NCBI RefSeq assembly: GCF_020524905.1
Contig: NZ_JAIVKI010000013.1
Location: 62,001-126,000 of the forward strand
Reading direction: 5' to 3'
Length of the DNA: 64,000 nucleotides
Origin: Microbulbifer variabilis
Lineage (GTDB): Bacteria; Pseudomonadota; Gammaproteobacteria; Pseudomonadales; Cellvibrionaceae
Part shown: one piece after another, positions 19,901 through 25,512 of the stretch
How positions within the stretch are numbered: the first letter of the stretch is position 1
How the letters are laid out: every line of letters begins with the position of its first letter
The notes under the pieces: model-generated
Databases searched by the model: none
Told to the model about the DNA's origin: nothing
Seen by the model: only the letters and a program-made list of their open reading frames with translations
Position numbers and translations under genes: made by a program

Positions 19901-20943
19901 CCCACCCCAGTATCATCATCAATTTCACAACCCCACTGTATGTCCGAAACTGTATTAGTGCCGTCGCTACAAGAGGTGTTTACCTTACCTACCAGATAGA
20001 TATTCAAGGTTGAGCTTGCAGGAACATCCGTACGACCTGAACCACCGGAGAAGCTGCCATCAAGCTCAAAATTATTGATATTGTTGCTGGCTGAAACACA
20101 CCCAGAGACACCTGGATTGGAGCCATTGTTATTGGCGATAGCCTGCGCCGCTGATTCGCTGGAACAGGCATAATTGATGTCCATATTCGGGTTGGTCATC
20201 AAATCATCAAAGCGTACATCCTGCATATCTGCATCCCCAGCATTGGAGATAGCGATACGCCAGATCACATCATCATTGATATTGCCGTAAACATCATTGG
20301 TGTAGTTAGTTTGACCCGCATCGATATTACGACCGCGTTTATCTACGGAGGGCAGCGGCTCTTTAATAGCCAATTCCATACTATCGTAATCTGTCTCGGA
20401 ATCACCACAATAGTCGAAAGAGGCAGAGGCATTGATAGTGCGGTTGTTATTAACCAAATCCTCTTCACGGTCTGCCCTACTGCGCACACCGAAAGTAATC
20501 CATAAGGTAGTATTTTCATTTCGTGCAGCGAGTGCAGATAGGTCGTTTTGGTCCCAACGGATAGTAGTGCCGCTGACAGTAGGTTCGCTTAAAACAGCAC
20601 CAGAGCTTACTCTAGTGGAACCCGGAACATATTCCAGCTGTGAAGTCCCCAGGTTTTCTGTGACTACAATATTTTCAATATGCTGGGTTCCCATAAAACC
20701 ACTGCGGATGCTGGGAACATCAATTACGATGGTCACTTGGCCATCGCCACAGAGTTCACACCAGCTATTACTATAGCTATGGTCAAGGATATTAAAAAAT
20801 GCGGGGTTATCCGGAGATGAGGGACAGTTGTGATCCGCCCTAGCCTGCGGGGCAAATAAAGCAATCCAAATACAGAGCAGCACTAAACCAACAAGCGCAT
20901 TATTCCAGGATTTCCGTCCAATTACTTCTGACATCATCGTCAC
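7909..20943 (-). CDS. Giant exported DUF11-repeat protein (4344 residues)
   Basis: The N-terminus has a signal peptide (NALVGLVLLCIWIALF core, cleavage near ARA/D at residue 36). Most of the chain is an array of DUF11-type immunoglobulin-like repeats of very roughly 130-150 residues, each with a variant of 'vtDtLP.gl.fv' followed by 'ditytitv.N.G'. Near the C-terminus are two SdrD-B/carboxypeptidase-regulatory-like modules (IANLAGYLWHDVNFNNQAD and VIGKVFDDKNMNGYQDAGE). The last 120 residues (FEPTTTEMRPQWQSRIELL onward, ending in a strand around ETEVFWRRG) look like a diverged OmpA-like fold. No LPXTG motif or autotransporter barrel is seen, so the adjacent OmpA-barrel protein is the likely anchor. 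The chain is acidic and rich in Asp, Asn, Thr and Gly, as in adhesins or surface stalks. The GTG at 20943 or an ATG at 20937 may be the start; no strong ribosome-binding site is visible. Confidence 0.9.
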   Translation of the reverse strand: MTMMSEVIGRKSWNNALVGLVLLCIWIALFAPQARADHNCPSSPDNPAFFNILDHSYSNSWCELCGDGQVTIVIDVPSIRSGFMGTQHIENIVVTENLGTSQLEYVPGSTRVSSGAVLSEPTVSGTTIRWDQNDLSALAARNENTTLWITFGVRSRADREEDLVNNNRTINASASFDYCGDSETDYDSMELAIKEPLPSVDKRGRNIDAGQTNYTNDVYGNINDDVIWRIAISNAGDADMQDVRFDDLMTNPNMDINYACSSESAAQAIANNNGSNPGVSGCVSASNNINNFELDGSFSGGSGRTDVPASSTLNIYLVGKVNTSCSDGTNTVSDIQWGCEIDDDTGVGGISSPAVGSGPGSDSERIYARVADALDITQVITGTNLNQPLGSAGFVTITINNQTRGSVKDIQFVSDLPDEYVVDTTYTPQIIRERRGIDGHGANYSSTYPGKADTLQWRVGSNWNQWHTDPLQNNKPEFRLLSSTTHPNYSDQRNMMREGDEIQIRFRIVTTEPSFYDKMVDLDVEEETAGNGKDPNSNIRLANNVLTINYEDFCSSTNPPTQVEKQSVTPDPEDLDISTVHPLYIVRDSGTSELTVDVTNNGGHDADNYDVYVTFGEAMRVLSNDRACTAIGKPNPGTVPKHPLWNQPAFLPASSTVYRCSNLGGVIEPGKTERIVFQVEKNHSATDDDLTFRADVVGEIALSDGAPLYFPNPVKLSQTTPEEQLANNYTLDGMRARVMGFNLIKDRSDQCNELTSEGAFPDDSVLIGEECRFEIQAGGWFGFDTPGFTLIEVRDIDVLDDLPDGQGYINDAPLNCADVTLPHPTSQANCVVIPSGDIVESGGLNIPLSETDFLWEVTSKITLRDRWFLADMTTRLLNDPVDTENTDPNQHANLSTDYGRAKFTAVFDTETIVVDNFNTSGILTNIDGVPTTVPGFPDITEWSETVTVSEPHIEIDKKVCNENLYGIGSSCTNFVDFTNEGHRDQTYIFRLTLTNRAADVGVNRAPAYDLVVTDTLDPTGQMCVQALGSDGLDNDGDGSAETNSGDDGWVGTTAGANNYSEASHCSDGGTPAIVTFSYEHSSALERINPGDSVTLYYRVKPHRSVAPLQLFNNTFYARYDSLEGDFGHQTATQIDSDADNDGVGDGTPAAGRARHYKTADAEARMQIIEVKAEPKKALEFSNGTASGTNSDTAVVGEEVRYRLTAKIPAAKLRNFVIRDELPAGMRCIEGQTVNLNASPYDAAGFIPGGTFSATCTSTGTADYVEWDFGDQELTTVTGSLFDFPVEFIARIENSSNTDDGDLLGNGGSYTTAQVSYVDEAGGNIVVPFDSHEITVLEPKIKLNKSFAVTNSDADDILTVTVTAENTGTAAAYNLQVLDDLTGTKLVYVGNIGGNDPPQNVDVTTVGANAPIFSWNRNNADYSIAVGATKSFTFDVRVEQGVEPHEILDNTIQARWQSLPGKDTSLNSSKTIGNDGAADGMRIGVLPNGGDAINDYETNASAQTEVLPLQMSKTDLLPAVVPTIGAHKKFQLEIRLPEGISQSVAITDQLGSPEGYVLSHNSDYDISYDFIGIETINGAAPSEAAFKSFPADNTSGNATWDIGTVDTNSENDTAGGTIEPLIRITYFARIANDLATNDGDSRRNGATLSYSNGETGAGENLNHRTAAVTVVEPLLTVSKTVSNATNPGNLPVGGDVLEYEITVAHAGGSTAAAYDLNLVDTLPSELQLDNRFTPTALINGGAVAGFIATPAAAPNGPLIWGRDNGDNSLDLQLGETLVINYRTQVNGVFGSPISNSVMLDWTSLDSSIINDQAYERDGAGCPSISAPDDYCVGPANASIDTVDNTSLSKTVIADSDSATQVGTLRVGDTVTYQLVLNLQAGTTPAVTVTDTLPSGLEFDSIVSVNGDTTAPYDDNLNDYSYAAIAVPTAGDTGTVTWNLGDVRSNFGNTNHFVIEYTAKVQTGAGIAVPTATLTNTAQLNYTGAASALQDSASITVLQPRLANLTKTDANWPSSHMNVNPANDVMQFTLQACNTGLAPAYDLSLTDDLATQMDQNSIANLRVSLDGTVLTQGADYSYTAPINRGDDMHFTLQVPIEAGACLDIYYEIGFYTDIGGGENWVNTFTANEFWSLPSKNGEQYAPIPLATPYPMGTVATTVTPPQKTLLTALTAAVGEEVVYRIQVPGSATTAAIHDLVITDVLDPSLTLVQLQEINGRAFTDNTNNNNIALAVDMIPAGDVAIFEVRVRVANNATAQAGHSFANEASYTFAATKGGAAQAGGIGAAPALTIVEPDLSATNAVANQTSPGNDPDAGDILRFTLDLSAAGNTENSAAFDLAISEQLSLGLQFVPGSVSFAGAAQADPTVTGDGVNNAQSLVWNRANSDLDIAAGNNSLLVFDALVLDEVLAAASLSANARIEWTSLDEDNSSPYERNGADGVGGLNDYVLENIAAQLTAANDSTLSKTRVDDSYGSGNAQLRIGDLVEYELRLALPEGSAPNAQIVDTLPQGMVFVGTVSVNADNNAPFAAVAPFAHNDIAEPVQAGDPAMGPTTLSWNIADLRNLGDNNAANDEFVLRYRARVLNRDVHPWPANNTVLTNNAVFSFDAATGTEARNDSETLDLLQPDLAVAISATPAGGTTLSAGDTVDYTITITNNGSAPAYDPVFKDLIPHGLRQGGISVQSINVNGAAAGAIAPAFDNSTGVAVWDFSAGTGYAINPGQTLQMVYRVQADANLGAGLNLQNAATVETYYSLDGDNLPSQGATAVALDMREDYGPTAPVGVQFNTPNAAPLLIENTQPTASIGEPFNYRITIPQTPQPAALHDVSVLIDLSSSAADLEFIGAAKVSGKNAFTPQNTGSASALVIADSTSGIDIPAGEQVVLDITLRLRDSNPPNVDGFLFSNSASYSYNYGNDNPALGQGAGAGNTTLDMQVVEPTAITLTKTGPASVQSGLPGTFTLDLHNIGTGPAWDISVTDILPDNNPGGMCEIAPNNFAAQITDAAGTAVATLSEGTDFNAAFDAASCTLTLTSIGAGAMLAADHHLLLSYDATLDADTRDGDALTNVAGVTLWHSWDSTAPEARQYTRPAPTDGTPGVLDHEDAFSVSASVPKVTFYKTVENVSRGQNPANAASPAEVLRYTLTLENVSGVDVSGIEITDDLGRLNNLPMFKSGSLQLVSAPAGSDSSGTNTTGGTHSSGLLQVKNLDLAANGNAGDSIQLVYEVTLTDVIDSGTPVMNQAQAQLPGQLLQNSDDPNINGVDDTDVSGDEDPTQIVIESEPVLLVQKTSVDRSGDADLLMVGDTLRYTLRVENTGNENIVNATLRDQLPANTTYVASSTTLNGTAIADVAGASPLVAGMEINSAGEAAGFVGAGAAGLEVTFEVTINNVKDGTVISNQGFVNADGAGSGPMAEAPSDDPATPAVNDPTIDIVGDVPLLNAHKTVAIAVDNTSAGLVDPGDVLRYTIAISNVGGVDATQVALTDQVPANTTYVAGSTQLNGTALADLADGSSPLTNGLAISSSDLTPPLLAVDKGVISSARTATVTFDVVVDASTPRGTVISNQGSVSADELPLTLTDADGNPANGAQPTQVVVGDAQLLSIVKEVAVVGGGAAEAGAQLEYLITVQNIGAVPAADVLIIDDLATAGGALSYVGSSALLNGRTQGIAVNGSEIRADYSAHYGDLAPGAAVTLRFQAKLAESLAIGHTVVNTAEVQWGAPSSSQQASVSIDVGGTPGIANLAGYLWHDVNFNNQADTDERLLLNWAVDLYFNGALLETIQTDDKGYFQFQGLMPNGTGGASYEMRYTAPDAGENSASLGNPASGFTNGPQRISEIFVASGANPQDLNLPLTPNGVVYNSVLREPITGAVLTMLRASSGQELPDRCFEDEKQQGQVTRAGGYYKFDINFDDASCPANVDYLIKVDIADDGFVGGESLIIPAQTNEETAGFDVGACLGSNADMVPGTAEHCEVQLSPAHPPLDIEARDALTNYYLRLSLDDQQIPGDSQLFNNHIPMDPNLEGALSITKTAAMLNVTRSQLVPYTITFGNSLPVPLTDLQLVDFFPAGFKYVAGSARLDGEPVEPETKGLQLIWSDLRVEADQTRELKLLLVVGSGVGEGKYVNRAAMFNQLSGQAVSGEASATVRVVPDPTFDCTDVIGKVFDDKNMNGYQDAGEGGLPGARVVSATGLNATTDAHGRFHITCAVVPNPDRGSNFVLKLDDRSLPSGYRLTTENPRVVRATRGKMVKFNFGASLHRVVRLDMAEAVFEPTTTEMRPQWQSRIELLLEKLSEAPSVLRLSYLAENEDPDLVEERLQAIKTEIADQWARSYGDYELTIETEVFWRRGAPPSKGGWQ

Positions 20944-21187
20944 TTATCAGCCGCCGCTTTTCTGTTTGCAAAATCCTCGACAGAGCCCACAAGCACTGCC
21001 ACCGCACAGGGTCTGCCCGGTGCGCGAACTTTAATTGCAGAGGAAAAAAGTGGCCGTGAAATAGGTCATAAATACCGCGGGGCAAGGGAACTTTTTTGGA
21101 GATTGCCAAGTGGTTCTCAGGGAAACACGGGAAGAGAGTCATCGAGAAAGCAACGGAAAACTTTACAAAATCAGCATGCACAAAAAA
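20944..21187. promoter_or_regulatory. Upstream region of the giant-protein/OmpA operon
   Basis: A non-coding stretch between the terminator of the motor operon and the giant-protein gene. Because the terminator separates the two, a promoter for the giant gene is expected here. I cannot point to convincing -35/-10 boxes. Confidence 0.4.
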
Positions 21188-21219
21188 TGTCTCCTCCTCA
21201 CCCAAGCGAGAAGGAGACA
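21182..21219 (-). terminator. Intrinsic terminator after the AgmX-like gene
   Basis: On the minus strand TGTCTCCT pairs with AGGAGACA (8 bp plus an inner 3-bp GAG/CTC stem) and is followed by TTTTTT. It starts within 10 bp of the AgmX-like stop codon, so it separates the motor/TPR operon from the giant-protein gene, or lets only part of the transcripts through. Confidence 0.8.
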
Positions 21220-21226
21220 ATTTTGG

Positions 21227-22606
21227 TTAGTTTTGAGGCAGGAAGTCGATCGGGTAGAGAATGGTGATCGTTGGAACACCAGCCTTTTCACCAAAGTTAA
21301 ACCGCTTGACCCTTGCCACAATCTTGGCATTGAGTGCCGGTGAATCCATATCACTGGACTCCACTTGCGCCATGGATACAGAACCGTCCGGTTCGATAGT
21401 AATTTTCAACACCATCTTGCCCTGCAGAGCCGGATTGTTACGTAACTCGCGGTTGTAGATACGATACAGCGACGACTTATAACGATCGAAGACAATCTGA
21501 ATTTCTTCATCGGTTCGGGACGGGCCCACACCATCGCTAAGCGGACGATCCTCACCGGCAAAGTCACCTTCGGTACCGATAGCACTCTCCACTCGCGCAA
21601 ACTCGACACCACCCAGAGAGGAGCCAGTTCCAGCCACGTTGCGGCTCACATCGGAAGCACTCAGGCCGCCACTACCCTTGGCCGCAGCAGAAGTAATTAA
21701 AGAACGTTGACTGCGATTTTCCTTCTTACCAGCTGTACTCAACTGAGTCTGCTGGCCGAGACGATTATCCAGATCATCCTGAATGAGATCCTGGAAATTA
21801 TCCTTGAAGGCCAGAACACCAGCGCGTTCGGCTTTCTTACGAGCCTGCTTTTTCTCGGTCTTGGTAGGCTTGGGCTCCTGCTTAGCCACCTTCTGCTCAG
21901 GCTTGGTCTCGGGTTTTTTCTCCTCTTTCTTGGGCTGCGTTTTCTCCGGCTCAGGCGGTGGCTTGGGCTTGGTTTTCTTTTCGATGACCAGCTTGGCCAG
22001 GCGCTCGGGAATCTCAACCACCTCGGTTTCCGGCTCCGGCAGTGTGTAGAGCGGCACTAGATAACCCAATAAAGTGGCGATAAATAGAGACGCAAATACA
22101 CAGAGGCGGAAACGCTTTTCATCCTCACCTTGGGTATGCCAGGGCATAACCATCGGACGAAAATCCGGCTGCTCAAATTCGCGGGTGATTTCGAATTCGT
22201 ACTTAGACTCTTCCTCTTCACGGCGCAGCTCATCCGCCTGCTCATCCAGAGCAAATATTTCCTCATTACAATATTCAATATTATCGAGGACTTGTCGGCG
22301 AGACTGATGTAGCTGATCCAGCCGCTCATTGTAATCGCGAGTGGATTCGCCAATTCGCGCGATCACCTGAGCGGAAGCATCGGCCCGGTAGCTTTCGGCC
22401 CAGAACATTTCTCCTGCGCCGACCTCTTCGAGCTTGCGCAGGCGCTCGGATATTTCATCAAGCAGCTGGAACTTGGTGCCATTGGCCTGCAACTCAGCCA
22501 GCTGCGCCTCTATCTGCTGCCGCTCATCCTCGAGCAGGAGCATGCGCTGGCGAACCGCATTGAGCGATTCGCTAAGCGCCTGCTGTTGTTGTAGAAAATT
22601 ACTCAC
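21227..22606 (-). CDS. AgmX/PglI C-terminal-domain (TonB-like) transmembrane protein
   Basis: 459 residues. Residues 1-150 are a long, charged coiled coil expected in the cytoplasm. One transmembrane segment (LCVFASLFIATLLGYLV) lies near residues 178-196. It is followed by a Pro/Lys/Glu-rich stretch of the TonB type (PKPPPEPEKTQPKKEEKKPE) that could span the periplasm. The last 100 residues match the AgmX/PglI C-terminal domain, seen as RYKSSLYRIYNRELRNNP, then GKMVLKITIEPDGSV, then VKRFNFGEK. In Myxococcus such proteins (AgmX, PglI) are Glt components that connect the AglRQS motor to the outer parts. Here the gene follows ExbB, ExbD and ExbD with a 9-bp gap, so transduction of proton-motive force is the natural reading. 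The long N-terminal cytoplasmic coiled coil is unlike classical TonB. Confidence 0.85.
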   Translation of the reverse strand: MSNFLQQQQALSESLNAVRQRMLLLEDERQQIEAQLAELQANGTKFQLLDEISERLRKLEEVGAGEMFWAESYRADASAQVIARIGESTRDYNERLDQLHQSRRQVLDNIEYCNEEIFALDEQADELRREEEESKYEFEITREFEQPDFRPMVMPWHTQGEDEKRFRLCVFASLFIATLLGYLVPLYTLPEPETEVVEIPERLAKLVIEKKTKPKPPPEPEKTQPKKEEKKPETKPEQKVAKQEPKPTKTEKKQARKKAERAGVLAFKDNFQDLIQDDLDNRLGQQTQLSTAGKKENRSQRSLITSAAAKGSGGLSASDVSRNVAGTGSSLGGVEFARVESAIGTEGDFAGEDRPLSDGVGPSRTDEEIQIVFDRYKSSLYRIYNRELRNNPALQGKMVLKITIEPDGSVSMAQVESSDMDSPALNAKIVARVKRFNFGEKAGVPTITILYPIDFLPQN

Positions 22607-22615
22607 AAACTTCCA

Positions 22616-23161
22616 TTAACCCTGAGATGCTTTCTGAATAACCGCCAGCGATACCTTGGTGTAGCCAGCTTCCGTACAGCTGGACATCACCTTTTTAAGC
22701 AAACTGAACGGAATGCCCCTGTCCGCGAGAATATTGACTTCCGGTGGCTCCGGCTGCACTTCACCTTCAGCGCCTTCCGCCCCAGCCTCTGCTTCGGCAG
22801 TAGCCTGGGCCACACCGATGGCCTTGCTCATTTCGGCGATCATCGCCTGCTTGATGGCCTCGATAATGATTTCCTCACTCTCAAGCACTTCACTGGTAAC
22901 CACCACCGAATTGGATTCCACCAGGATTTCCTCATCGGTCACCATCAGGGTCACGGTTTCCCTGGGCTTAGTCTCCACCACTGAATCCGGCAAAGTGATG
23001 ACCTTGGGTGGCTCCAACGCCTCATTACTGGAGGTGTTGGTGAGCAGGAAAAACACCAGAATGGTGAACACATCCATCAGTGAGGTAAGGTTCATCCCCG
23101 AGGTTTTTTTGCGCTTATGGCTGCGTGCCATGCGCTTCATACGTCGGCTTTCATGTCTCAC
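22616..23161 (-). CDS. ExbD/TolR-family protein, copy 2 (catalytic Asp kept)
   Basis: 181 residues. It starts at GTG 23161 inside the stop of the preceding ExbD gene (GTGA overlap), so the two are translationally coupled. A strongly basic cytoplasmic N-terminus (RMKRMARSHKRKK) leads into one transmembrane helix containing the key acidic residue in LTSLMDVFTILVFFLL (Asp30), the proton-carrying Asp of ExbD/TolR. The periplasmic domain carries an inserted Ala/Glu-rich stretch (about residues 122-140) before the final helix-strand unit. It should form the stator with the ExbB protein encoded two genes upstream and its sister ExbD. Confidence 0.9.
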   Translation of the reverse strand: MRHESRRMKRMARSHKRKKTSGMNLTSLMDVFTILVFFLLTNTSSNEALEPPKVITLPDSVVETKPRETVTLMVTDEEILVESNSVVVTSEVLESEEIIIEAIKQAMIAEMSKAIGVAQATAEAEAGAEGAEGEVQPEPPEVNILADRGIPFSLLKKVMSSCTEAGYTKVSLAVIQKASQG

Positions 23162-23748
23162 GGCGCATCTCCTATGGAAATATCGGGAAACAGCACCACC
23201 CTCTCCACCGCTTCGGGATCGCTGGGGTCACTGCCTTCCACACGCACTTCTGCTCCGCGTACGGTATCCATCACACCCACGAGATGCTCATAGGCGATAT
23301 CCGCTTCCATCAACAAAATGGAATCTGTTTTTTCCGGGTAGCTGGCTTTTACCTGCAATAAAAACTCAGTGAGTTTTTTCAGGTCGTAGACCTCGGCAGT
23401 TGGCAACAGGGTAAGCTTTTCGCCCTCTTCAGTGCCGGCCTCCACAGCCGCTTCCACCGGTGCTGACTCACTCTCTTCGAACTGAGTCAGATTAGGAAAA
23501 CGCGCGATGACCTTCTCACCGTCACTGATTTCCAGTGCCTCCTTACGCACGACGACTTCCACCGTAACTGTGGGATCATCCGGCGCTCCGCCGCCGGCTC
23601 CGCTCGGCATATTCAGCTCTAAAATTGTTACCCGTGAGAACACTGCCGATACCAACAGGAAGGGTACCAACACCACCATCAGGTTCAGGAAGGCGGTGAT
23701 GTCCAGCTCCGGGGCTTCTCTATCTCTCCCGTGGCGCCGCCTTCTCAT
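23158..23748 (-). CDS. ExbD/TolR-family protein, copy 1 (Asp replaced by Asn)
   Basis: 196 residues. The ATG at 23748 overlaps the ExbB stop as TAATG. A basic N-terminus precedes the single transmembrane helix ELDITAFLNLMVVLVPFLL. Aligned by eye to TolR (EINIVPLLDVLLVLL) and ExbD (VTPFIDVMLVLL), the conserved protonatable Asp is Asn22 here, while its partner encoded next has Asp30. The periplasmic domain begins with a Gly-rich loop (PSGAGGGAPDDP) and holds a Glu-rich insertion. It is probably the non-protonating subunit of a heteromeric ExbD pair, comparable in number to AglQ/AglS in the Myxococcus motor. The function is inferred from family and operon. Confidence 0.9.
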   Translation of the reverse strand: MRRRRHGRDREAPELDITAFLNLMVVLVPFLLVSAVFSRVTILELNMPSGAGGGAPDDPTVTVEVVVRKEALEISDGEKVIARFPNLTQFEESESAPVEAAVEAGTEEGEKLTLLPTAEVYDLKKLTEFLLQVKASYPEKTDSILLMEADIAYEHLVGVMDTVRGAEVRVEGSDPSDPEAVERVVLFPDISIGDAP

Positions 23749-24515
23749 TACGCAGTTTCCGTTTGCTGTTCTTCGGTTTTGGCCTGGGCCTCGGGTTGCG
23801 CTTTGGAGTGCTTTTCAGATTTCTTGACTGGCTTATTTTCAGCTTTCTTCTCTGAAGCAGGCGCATCGATTTCGAAGCGACGGCGAGTTGAACTGTCGAT
23901 CAGGTTGGAGGCTTTTACGGAAACCATTTCCAGGCTGTCGATAATTTCACCGGTAAGAGAGTTGAGCAGCGCATGCACGATCAACAGGGGAATACCGGTC
24001 ATCAGGCCGAAGGCGGTAGTGTTCATCGCCACGGAAATACTGGCGGAGAGCAGGTCAGCCTTTTCTGCAGGGTTTGCATTAGCAACCGCAGTAAAGGCTT
24101 CGATCAGGCCCATAATGGTACCGAGCAGCCCTAGCAGCGTGGCAATATTGGAAAATAGCGCTACGTAGGGAGTGCGCTTTTCCAGTTGCGGAGTGATTTC
24201 CATCATGCTCTCTTCCATCGCGATTTCGATGTCTTCGCGACGGCGCACCGCACCCTGGCGGGCCAGGCCCATGGAAAGCAGCTTAGCTACACTGGAATTA
24301 TCCTGCTTGACCAGATTGCGAGCGCGATCAAAATCCCCGCTGGAGAGAATCGGCTGTAATTTATCCCACATGGTGCGGTTGGTATGGCGCTCGTAGTGCA
24401 GGCGAATAAATCGCTCAATCGCTACGGCGCTACCCAGGGCGGCCACCACAAGAATGGGGTACATAAAAGTACCGCCCGTCTGGAAAAACTCGATGACGCT
24501 ATTGAAAAAGTCCAT
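23748..24515 (-). CDS. MotA/TolQ/ExbB proton-channel family protein
   Basis: 255 residues. The three expected membrane segments are visible: about 17-37 (FMYPILVVAALGSAVAIE), about 118-142 (ALFSNIATLLGLLGTIMGLI) and about 165-190 (AFGLMTGIPLLIVHALL). Between the first and second lies the cytoplasmic domain. The motif GLLGTIMGLIEAF with the following AMNTTAFGLMTGIP is the ExbB/TolQ signature. Unlike E. coli ExbB it ends in an about 45-residue Lys/Ala/Glu-rich tail (KKAENKPVKKSEKHSKAQ). With the two ExbD proteins it forms the inner-membrane motor of the cluster. A 69-bp gap with a hairpin separates it from the upstream TPR genes. Confidence 0.93.
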   Translation of the reverse strand: MDFFNSVIEFFQTGGTFMYPILVVAALGSAVAIERFIRLHYERHTNRTMWDKLQPILSSGDFDRARNLVKQDNSSVAKLLSMGLARQGAVRRREDIEIAMEESMMEITPQLEKRTPYVALFSNIATLLGLLGTIMGLIEAFTAVANANPAEKADLLSASISVAMNTTAFGLMTGIPLLIVHALLNSLTGEIIDSLEMVSVKASNLIDSSTRRRFEIDAPASEKKAENKPVKKSEKHSKAQPEAQAKTEEQQTETA

Positions 24516-24555
24516 TACAAACCCTCTTGAGAAATACTGCAGTAATTGGTTGCTG

Positions 24556-24573
24556 CTCTGGCATTTGCCAGAG
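24556..24573. other. Intercistronic hairpin before exbB
   Basis: CTCTGGC-ATTT-GCCAGAG, a perfect 7-bp stem in the only sizeable gap (69 bp) inside the otherwise overlapping operon. There is no T-run, so it is more likely an mRNA processing or stability element, or a protein site, than a terminator. Confidence 0.55.
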
Positions 24574-24584
24574 AAAGGACGGCG

Positions 24585-24908
24585 TTAATCGCCGGACAGG
24601 CTGAGCTGGTAGAACTCCAGCTCACGCATGAAAACTTCCTTGTCGAGCGGTTTGAGCTTGTCGTCCATCAAACTGGAGACAAGATCACTTTCAACGCCCA
24701 CCTCGGAACTTTTCCAGGGAACGATATAAAGGGACTTGGGCGCTTCCTTGTTACCAATAATGGATATGCCCGACAGTTCCTTTACTTTGGAATCCACTTT
24801 TTTATCTGTGGATTGTGTTTTTTCTCCATCCTGTGATTGCGCATGGGCGATAGAAGAAATGGCTAACCCCATAAGGAATGGCAAAACCCATTTACACTGC
24901 ACGGTCAC
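24585..24908 (-). CDS. Small exported protein of the ExbB/TPR operon
   Basis: 107 residues, overlapping the upstream TPR lipoprotein gene by 4 bp. A clear signal peptide (VLPFLMGLAISSIAHAQS, cleavage near AHA/Q) leaves a mature protein of about 85 residues. A charged linker (DGEKTQSTDKKVDSKVK) is followed by a compact segment (GISIIGNKEAPKSLYIVPWK) and an acidic C-terminus. I recognise no family. Its fixed place between the TPR lipoprotein and ExbB genes, with translational overlap, suggests it is a periplasmic subunit of the same complex. Confidence 0.75.
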   Translation of the reverse strand: MTVQCKWVLPFLMGLAISSIAHAQSQDGEKTQSTDKKVDSKVKELSGISIIGNKEAPKSLYIVPWKSSEVGVESDLVSSLMDDKLKPLDKEVFMRELEFYQLSLSGD

Positions 24909-25489
24909 TTGTCTGCCCTCCTCTTAAGATCCGCCAGCCAAATGGATACATCTTGATCTTCCGGCTCCAACTGCACATATTGCTGGAATTGTGCCAGAGC
25001 ACACTGGAGATCTTGCAGATAGAGATCACACAATATGCCTAGATTTTTAATCAAAGGCAGGTATTCGGGGTTTTCTGCCAAGGCATTCACATAAATTTTG
25101 CGCGCATCGGCAAAGCGACCCTGCTTACGGTACAGCACGGCCAACTCATTGGTGGCTACCGGATGTTCGGCATCAATCTCCAAGGCCTTAAGAAAAGCCT
25201 CTTCCGCTTTCTTTTCCTCACCAACCTGAGATTGGGCAATACCGAGATTGATATAAGGTGCGGGCAATCGCTGCTCCCGCTCGACAACCGACTCCAATAA
25301 TTCAATGGCCTGTACAAATTCCTTATCGGCGAGAAGCTCCAGGGAACGCGCAAAGTCCCGGCTCACACTGCCGGATACCCGCACTGAAGAATAATCAGAA
25401 ACTTTTCCCGACTTGGTCTGGACACCCGCACAGGCACCCAGAAACAAAGCCAACACCATCAGGACAACCATTCGCAATCTTTTTTGCAT
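24905..25489 (-). CDS. Small TPR lipoprotein (AglT/GltE-like)
   Basis: About 194 residues from the ATG at 25489, preferred because GGAGG lies 8 nt upstream; a GTG at 25510 in the same frame has no such site. The signal peptide MQKRLRMVVLMVLALFLGAC ends in a lipobox (LGAC), so it is a lipoprotein. Several tetratricopeptide-like helical pairs follow, e.g. APYINLGIAQSQVGEEKKAE and ATNELAVLYRKQGRFADARK. Size and type match the small TPR lipoprotein of the Myxococcus Agl-Glt system, but the link is by architecture only. It sits 2 bp after the giant TPR lipoprotein gene and overlaps the next gene, so it belongs to the operon. Confidence 0.85.
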   Translation of the reverse strand: MQKRLRMVVLMVLALFLGACAGVQTKSGKVSDYSSVRVSGSVSRDFARSLELLADKEFVQAIELLESVVEREQRLPAPYINLGIAQSQVGEEKKAEEAFLKALEIDAEHPVATNELAVLYRKQGRFADARKIYVNALAENPEYLPLIKNLGILCDLYLQDLQCALAQFQQYVQLEPEDQDVSIWLADLKRRADK

Positions 25490-25512
25490 AGCCCTAACCT
25501 CCATTTTCACTA

